Assembly: GCA_032718475.1 (NCBI GenBank)
Contig: JAUCBJ010002077.1
Location: forward strand, 98,196 to 162,195
Source: Nemertoderma westbladi
Lineage: Eukaryota; Xenacoelomorpha; Nemertodermatida; Nemertodermatidae
Reading direction: 5' to 3'
DNA length: 64,000 nucleotides
Shown here: piece after piece, positions 57,088 through 64,000 of the stretch
How the letters are laid out: each line of letters begins with the position of its first letter
Numbering within the stretch: the first letter of the stretch is position 1
Program-made: the position numbers and the translations under genes
The notes under the pieces: model-generated
Seen by the model: the letters and a program-made list of their open reading frames with translations, nothing else
Databases searched by the model: none
What the model was told of the DNA's origin: nothing

Positions 57088-57331
57088 TGTCTTACTGTAA
57101 AATGCAAAGAAACTTGCAAAAACTGTAATGGAGAAGCTGGGCGTCGATCCCAGTACCTCCCGCATGCTAAGCGGGAGGTACTGGGATCGACGCCCAGCTT
57201 CTCCAAAACAGTTTTTGCAAGTTTCCATACATTTTCCTTTTAATTAAACACACAATGATGGGGTGGTTATAGTTAGTGCCCGCGAGTCATTAGTTAGGGC
57301 TGAGAACCTTGTCTGCAAGTGAGACGTTAGT
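57088..57331. repeat. Palindrome of tRNA-Ala 3' halves
   Basis: 57129-57163 is the exact reverse complement of 57171-57205 (35-bp arms) around the 7-base loop ATGCTAA. Each arm is the tRNA-Ala from anticodon stem to 3' end. Outside the arms similarity extends about 30 bp more as an imperfect palindrome (CAGTTTTTGCAAGTTT). The left half plus flank matches 53905-53976; the right half plus flank matches 55921-56083. Not a functional tRNA: both 5' halves are missing. Confidence 0.92.
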
Positions 57332-60300
57332 ATCCGTATTGTATTTGGATGATAGGGTACATACTGTAGTACACTCCATGACCCTCTCCCATTATATCAG
57401 TGTTTTCAATGCGTATGGACGGCGCCTTCTGGACTTATGTAAATCTACCGGTCTGCGAATTGCAAATGGCAGAGTTGGCCAGGACAAAGGAATGGGTAAT
57501 TTCTCATTCTATAGTCATTGTTCCACTAGAGGGGTAATAGGCCGCTCTGCTATTGACTACGTACTAGCTAGGACTAATTTACTTAATATCGTTACAGAAT
57601 TTATTATTAGTCCACAAAATATATTTTCACAACATTGTGTTATTTCTTTTTCCATAAGGCGTATAAATTTGCAACAGCCCGTTTACGAATTTTGTGGTGC
57701 GGCTGCGGGTACAGAATCGCGCGACAGTAAATCACATGCATTGCATGTGAAACACAAACACAAGTGGGACTTGAAACATGAGCTAAAATTCAAAAATAAT
57801 ATCGACTCTGATCATACTAAGATGCAGTTAGATTCAATTGTTGACAAAATTCTAGAATGTGAATTCACTCAATCAACAATTGATACAATAGTTGATGATT
57901 TTAACAAAGTCCTCCTTGATGCTACATATAGTTATGAGACCAAACAAAATTCAGTTGATGTATCCGATCACAAAAATATTTTTTCACACCCATGGTATAC
58001 TCCAGAGTGTGCAGAAAATAAGTATATTTTTCGTAGAGCTCTGAACGGGTGGAAAAATTCATCTTCTCCGGATGACCACATTATCCTAGTTAATTCCCGC
58101 AGTGCGTACTCCAAATCATTGCGGAGGGCTAAGTATGAGTACAAATTGAAGCAGTCCAATAAGCTTCTTTCAGTTAAAAGTTGTGACAGCAAAAAGTTTT
58201 GGAAGTTGTTAAAGTCCGCTGCTGGAAATACAAGTAACAACACATCAGGTATTTGTCTGGACAAATTAGAAAACCATTTTCGCAAACTAAATAATACAAG
58301 TGAGTTTGAGTTCACGGATATTGGGTACATCCCGCCTGAAAATTCGAATGTAAATCTCAGCAGAGAAATATTCGAAAATTTCCTAAGCGAACCGTTTTGT
58401 GAGGCTGAGATGAATAATGCTATCAATAGATTAAAACGCGGTAAAGCGGCGGGGCCTGATGAACTCGACACAAATATTTTTATTTTGGGCTGTGAACATT
58501 TGTCTCCAATAATTACTGCGCTTTTTAACGCTGTGTTATATTCTGGAATTTTTCCCTCACAATGGGCACTTGCGGACTTAATTCCAATTTATAAAAACAA
58601 AGGCAATCGTGCTGACGCAAATTACTATCGGGGAATCTCTTTACTTAGCGTTTTAGGAAAGTTGTTTACAGCGGCTATAAACGCACGCTTACAGTGGTGG
58701 GAGGATGCCTTTGGAATAATTATTGATTCCCAGGCTGGTTTTCGCACTGGTTACAGGACGACTGACCAGTTATTTATACTTAGCAACCTGATAACGCAGT
58801 ACTTAAATAAATCCAAAGGTTGTAAGTTTTATTGCGCCTTCATAGATCTGCAGAAGGCATTTGATATGATTGATAGAAGTGCTCTATGGTTTAAACTTAA
58901 TGCATTGGGATTTTCAGGGAAAGTTTATAAAATAATAAAAAGTATGTACGCCGCTGCCAAAACAAGTGTCATCTGGGGGGACAATATGTCGGATTCCTTT
59001 AACTGTCTAGTTGGAGTCAGGCAGGGCGAATGCCTTAGCCCTTTTCTATTCGTTTTGTTCATTAACGATTTAGAAGCTGAGCTGAGCAAAGGAAATGCCA
59101 CTGGTGTAGACGTTGGCTTATTTAAACTCTATCTGCTACTTTTTGCAGATGACATTGTTCTACTGGCTAATACTGTGGCGGGGTTGCAAGCTTCACTTGA
59201 TACTCTAGGTTGCTACTGTACTTTTTGGGGGCTGACTGTAAATTTGACTAAATCAAATATTGTTATATTTAGACAAGGGGGCACCCAAGCGGCACATGAA
59301 ACTTGGACATATAAAGGAGTAGGTATGAAAGTTGTACCTCATTACACGTACCTTGGAATTACCTTTACTTCAACAGGAAAATTTATTAAGGCTCAAGAAA
59401 TATTGACTGAGAAGGCAAACAAATCTTACTACACGCTCTGCCGCTATATGAACTCATTCCCAAACATCGGTTTTGACCTAAAACGACATCTCTTTAACAG
59501 TTTGATTAAGCCTATTTAGCTGTATGGATCTGAGGTATGGGGATTCACAAAAGGGAGGGACACAGAAAAACTACAGCTGAAATTTCTGAAAAATGTTTTG
59601 GGTGTGAAAACTTCAACGCCAGACTTTATAGTCTATGGAGAAACCGGTGTCTTCCCGTTGACAATTGACCGAACCATTGGGATTATAAAATTCTGGTTAC
59701 GATTATTGTCATTGCCATCATATAGATTAGTAAAACGGGTATATCTCATATCAGTGGAAGGGCTTAATTCTCAAAGAGTTCCAAATTGGACGTCAGGGGT
59801 TCGGGATACACTTAATAATTTGGGATTTTCTTGGGCTTGGGAAGCGCAATCAGTACCAAACGGGAGGGAGTTCCTAGCAAAGGTGAGGGATACGCTACAG
59901 AGTCAGTTTATCCAAAATTGGTGGTCAACCCTAGAGAATTCCCCAAAAGGCGACTTTTATGTCAAAGATACATTTCGAACCGAACCGTACCTTATAGTTC
60001 TTAAAAATTACCCCACTCTGAAACGTACAATAGCTAGTTTCCGATGCACTTCACATAGATTAAAAATCGAAGAAGGACGTTGGTACAATATCCCACGGTT
60101 GAACAGGCTATGTCCAGTATGCAACTTGGGGCGTATTGAATCAGAATACCACTTCCTTCTCGAATGCCCAATATACAGTAGCTTACGCGAACAATACCTG
60201 CCACCCCAATACAGTAGGTTCCCATCTATGTACAAATACCGTAGGATTCTACAGTACACCGATCCAACAATAGTTAAAAATCTCTCCCTGTTTTTGTACA

Positions 60301-60449
60301 ACGCGTTTTCACTTCGCTCCATAATTTTAGGCCAAAATTAACATACACTCTAGACGTAGTTACAATTCAATTTAAGTATAACTACACTAAATACAATATG
60401 CCTTCTGAGATACACTAGTTCCTTCTGGTGAAGGGTTATTATTATTATA
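57332..60449 (+). mobile_element. LINE-B: 5'-truncated jockey/CR1-like retrotransposon
   Basis: Starts inside the endonuclease domain and ends with a TTA repeat tail at about 60436-60449. It interrupts the 3' flank of the tRNA repeat unit: 57171-57331 is one side, and 60560-60760 resembles the continuation at 56170-56300. The coding frame is open except for one TAG. Confidence 0.85.
57333..60341 (+). pseudogene. LINE-B polyprotein (endonuclease end + reverse transcriptase)
   Basis: Partial endonuclease (GRRLLDLCKSTGLRIANGR; IDYVLART; FSQHCVISFSI). Reverse transcriptase core: RLKRGKAAGPDELDTNIF, YYRGISLLSVLGKLFTA, QAGFRTGYRTTDQLFIL, AFIDLQKAFDMIDR (first Asp), GVRQGECLSPFLF, LFADDIVLL at about 59140 (catalytic Asp pair), LGITFTSTGKF. 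The C-terminus carries CPVCNLGRIESEYHFLLECP, a Cys-Cys-His-Cys zinc motif of the jockey/CR1/I groups. A single in-frame TAG at 59517-59519, just before LYGSEVWG, interrupts it; the frame is the same on both sides. The endonuclease N-terminus is missing, so it is not autonomous. Confidence 0.88.
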
Positions 60450-61644
60450 CTCATCTGGTCCAATAAGTTTTGACTATGTTACAATCAACAATTGTACTTT
60501 TGTGTACATGTTGAAGTAAATATACAAATATATTATAGCGAGCGCGTATGCAATCGCAGTCACATCCGGTACACAATCAATACAATTCGATCGCTCCCAA
60601 CAATGTTTAACCTAGTTCCCTAGTAAACGTATATATAATTTGACCAGCGATAACACAGCTTTACTTATACCCCATTCAACCATAGTCGACACGACCTCCC
60701 CCAATAACATATACTAATTTAATTAAACAAAAGTACTACTTCACTTTAAATTCGTCGACAAAATGTCAGACAGACGACTGAAGGTTATTCTTGAAATCAT
60801 TCATCATTCACCGCAATTGTCATGCTTTTGTAACATTTTATGCTTGTTGGAACAAAACAGCTTGAAGCAAAACAGACTCCAAGGTAGATTTCCAAATAAG
60901 AGAAGCCTGGAAGACATATTAATTTAGTAGTAGTAGTAGTAGTTTTCCAAATGTTTCGGGGTATGTATGTAGGTATGTGTCGGCAGCCAGAATATAAAAC
61001 TAGCTGTAAAATAACAATATAACTGTTCTATGAGATTGTTGAAAGGGGACATCACTCGTTCCAGTAACACTCAAGGTGGGCCGCGGACTGTCCGAATGTT
61101 TTGAAGTAGTTTTATTAGTTCTGACATCCATCAGCAAAATGTTAAATGAAATATATTGAACGGAATGGTGAGAAGGTTGTTAAATGAAATATATTGAACT
61201 GAATGCTGAGAAGGTGCAGTCCTACGAGAGACAAAGAAAATAAAAAATTCAAAACTTATATAACGTTTAATCGATCCATTGAAAATAATGTTTGCACCGG
61301 TATTAAAATTCGGAAAACAATGACTTTTAATAAATTAGTTTAAAAGCACATATACACATGACAAATACAATAAGTAGTCGCAACATATAACAAAATATAC
61401 AATATAAATACGCTAAAGATTGTAATAATATATATCCAATTTATCCGAAAACAATTATTGCAAATTAACATCATGCAAATAATATGGCCAAGATAATATA
61501 TAGCACAGTTAAAGAGATTAGGCTAAATAAGCAATCGTGTAAATATATTCAAATAATACCAATAATTAATTAATAATGATTATTGCTTAGGTAGATTTTC
61601 TTGTAAACGTATATCTGAACATTGAGCCTTTGAAAGTCATGACC
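60450..61644. other. No gene seen; tRNA-unit flank and short repeats
   Basis: 60560-60760 resembles the flank at 56170-56300 (CTTATACCCCATTCAACCA). A TAG run lies at 60927-60941. 61139-61220 has a two-copy repeat (AAATGAAATATATTGAAC). Otherwise AT-rich. Confidence 0.45.
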
Positions 61645-61810
61645 TAAGGGGAAAGAGCAGGTTACAGAAGCGCGTTATTTTAACCAAAACATTATGAATA
61701 TACACGTACTACGTTGTCAATAGAACGGGTTACAGTTTTATGTTTTGGAGTAATCAGATGATATTTTAGTAGATTTTACCCTGGAGATGGATAAATTTCA
61801 GGTATATTAT
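61645..61810. repeat. Family Z copy
   Basis: GGGAAAGAGCAGGTTACAG, GCGTTATTTTAACCAAAAC and ACCCTGGAGATGG are shared with 27070-27540 and 31905-32190. Confidence 0.55.
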
Positions 61811-62175
61811 GTATCCATAGCTACAGGGAGATCTAAATTTTGGAAATAATATGACAGTCTACACAGAATATATTACTTTAGATTATGGCCAGATTCACAA
61901 GATTTAACGATAACGGTTTAACAACGATTTAAAGTGTTGGTACACCCGTAAAACTAAAAACATTTAAAACTGGAATAAAAAGTAAAGTAAAGTTAAAAGT
62001 TTCCTTCAACCGTAAGGCCATGGATTACGCAGAAAGTCTAACGACTTATTTCCAGTGTGGTCCCCCTGGATATATACCCCCAGCCCAGAGGAAACCACCT
62101 TAGTTAGTACTTATGTGGAGGCCAATCTAGGATGCAGGGATATATGTGCTGATCGTGCCGAAATAAAAACATCCT

Positions 62176-62256
62176 TGGCACCCATGTGGGTTCGAACACG
62201 CGATCACCGGAATAAGAGATGTGAATTCATGGCAACGGATCAAACCACTACGCAAA
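62176..62256 (-). pseudogene. tRNA-like / SINE head
   Basis: Minus strand: TAGTGGTTTGATCC (A-box-like) and GTGTTCGAACCCAC (B box with paired stem). The stems are otherwise poor. Confidence 0.35.
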
Positions 62257-64000
62257 GTAAGACCTCTTCTAGAAAAGTTGTTTCTACTTTTATGATGTAG
62301 ATTCTACTTTTTTCCTTGGTAATTAGGCACCAATAGGTATAATCGAAAATTAACCGCTGCTTATAAAAGTAGAACATACTTTAATTTAGCATCAAATATA
62401 TATATTAATTTTAATATAATTTTTATCTCACCAATATTTCCAGCAGAGTGAAATAAATTTGTATAAAATCCTTTTCATACACCCTCTGCCACATATACTG
62501 AAAACATTAAGAAAATTTAATTCAAAATAACAATCCCGGAAAATCCCGAAAAGTTTATCCCGTTTAAACAATAATTCTCACCCAGTCATTCTTATCTACC
62601 GTAGAAAAGTTAGCCACAGTTCTAAGTTATAATATACAGATACACTATGCTGATGCTCCATCACCTACCTAGTAAAATAATAATTCAATTTTCTATTAAA
62701 ATAATCAACATTATGGACAATTATTCTGGTTGTAATCGTACGATTTTATAAACGAACATTGCTGGAAGATTGTTCATACTGTATTGGATATAACAAAGCC
62801 ACACAGGTAGTTAGTAGCATGTTTAGTGGAGAGTGGATTGTATGCGGTCGAATGGGGTGTTATGTATGGGTTTGAGCTGACGTAAAAACTATCGTATGTA
62901 AACGAGACGTATAAATTAAATACGTAAACAAAATGCTATTAGGATGCACGATATTATAAATAAATAAAAACAGTTTAGGATATTTCTTCTAATTAATAAT
63001 AATTATAGTCAATTTTACCGCCTCCAAATCCACGAATAATAAACAGACAAACATAATAATTGTTAGTTTTACATACATTTATTAATAACAAATAGAATAA
63101 CATAATTATTTTGTTAATTACGCCAACTTAAAAGCGTCCTGGTTAAGAACGTTGAACACATGACCTTTTTTCGTATTTACCGCAATATTTTAATGATATT
63201 TTCGCCAATAATTCTTAAATTATAAATTGCTTGGCAAGGTAATATGGTGCAAAGTTTTAACTAAACGCGCTCGTAATTCAAGATGATGAAAGTTCCGTCG
63301 TAGCTGATTAGTAAGATGTGGAAAAAGACGATATAAATCTATAAAATTATTTGACATTATAATATGTTTATAATTGCCATGTAAGCATGCCATCGTTTGA
63401 AAATATATTTTACTTTTTGTTTACTCTACTTTCTTTATTTTACTATATTTTTTATTACTGTCCAAGGGGCATCAAGTTAAATGCAATTTTATATTCTGGA
63501 ATGTAGAAAAACATGGTAACGACACGCGCGCTACGACTGGACAGTTTTCATTATAAGCACATGATTTTGTAAATTATTGAATCAAAGACTCTATCTAAAG
63601 TTACTTATGTAAGACATTGTACCATGGCAACTGTCTGTAAACAAATTAAATAATCAAATAGATTTTTCGTAATTACTCAACCGGTGGTTACCTTGGCAAC
63701 ATCATGTTAAAAATTCCAGAGATTCCTTTTATCAATTTTTATGAACTTTATAGTCATCACATCCAACCAACTAAAATTTAGAATTTAAGAAGCGATGGGG
63801 GGGGGATTATTAAAGATATTGCTCTAAATATTAAAAAGGCGATCTTCACTAATTCTTGGGCCTAGAATAATGCCAGGCCAGGCCTTGAGTATAGAACGCC
63901 TTGTTGTATATGCTAATTGCGAGAATGATTACTGCACAGTTTTTGGAGTAAATGCAATTAATTGCATAAATTTAAATTAATTTTTCTTTCTCCAATATTC
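62257..64000. other. No gene seen
   Basis: Very AT-rich to the end of the window. No ORF above about 60 codons, no recognisable repeat or RNA. A G run lies near 63797. Confidence 0.4.

Noticed and set aside
57129-57205. Functional tRNA gene at the third locus
   Set aside because: Both arms are 3' halves in inverted orientation; no A box or 5' half is present.

Overview
This is animal nuclear DNA: spliced genes with GT-AG introns, nicotinic acetylcholine receptor (nAChR)-like Cys-loop genes, an SDE2 gene, Pol III tRNA genes, non-LTR and LTR retrotransposons, TIR transposons and long minisatellites. The 8-mer TAGGCCTA recurs dozens of times, and the gene content would suit a marine deuterostome such as an echinoderm, but I cannot prove the taxon from this window.

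Layout. 0-5.1 kb: a 42-bp minisatellite, then a nearly full-length non-LTR retrotransposon (LINE-A) nested in an older repeat (repeat Y). 5.1-7.7 kb: a TIR transposon (TATA target-site duplication) carrying a broken DUF7869-like gene and a second copy of the 42-bp minisatellite. 9.8-11.85 kb: a 36-bp minisatellite. 12.5-14.1 kb: a two-exon nAChR-like gene (+). 15.2-16.2 kb: a hAT-like element inside a LINE-A scrap. 16.9-18.1 kb: an intronless SDE2 gene (-). 22.5-23.7 kb: a hAT-like element with a perfect 8-bp duplication. 24.3-29.9 kb: a second nAChR-like gene (-) whose 4.2-kb intron holds LINE debris and about 41 tandem copies of its own 5' splice site. 30.7-33.1, 40.7-42.0 and 47.2-49.5 kb: three paralogous three-exon genes (A, B, C, all -) encoding small, probably disordered proteins with one basophilic (RRxS-like) phosphorylation-type site per exon; I do not recognise the family. 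33.2-37.5 kb: a Ty3/gypsy element with 203-bp LTRs, inserted 34 bp upstream of the gene A start codon. 42.7-46.8 kb: several foldback or TIR-like repeats. 53.9-57.3 kb: two inverted tRNA-Ala(AGC) genes and a third locus that is a perfect palindrome of the tRNA 3' half. 57.3-60.4 kb: a second, 5'-truncated LINE with one in-frame stop. 60.8-64 kb: AT-rich, no gene seen.

The host genes likely to be functional are the two receptor subunits (ligand-gated cation channels), SDE2 (splicing and replication-fork protection) and the A/B/C family. The receptor genes are convergent (+ at 12.5 kb, - at 29.9 kb) with SDE2 between them. Most of the remaining sequence is mobile-element derived and often nested. 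Exons of A/B/C were found by splice-site reading and paralogue comparison, so they depend on inference, but the three-way agreement in phase, length and motif is strong.
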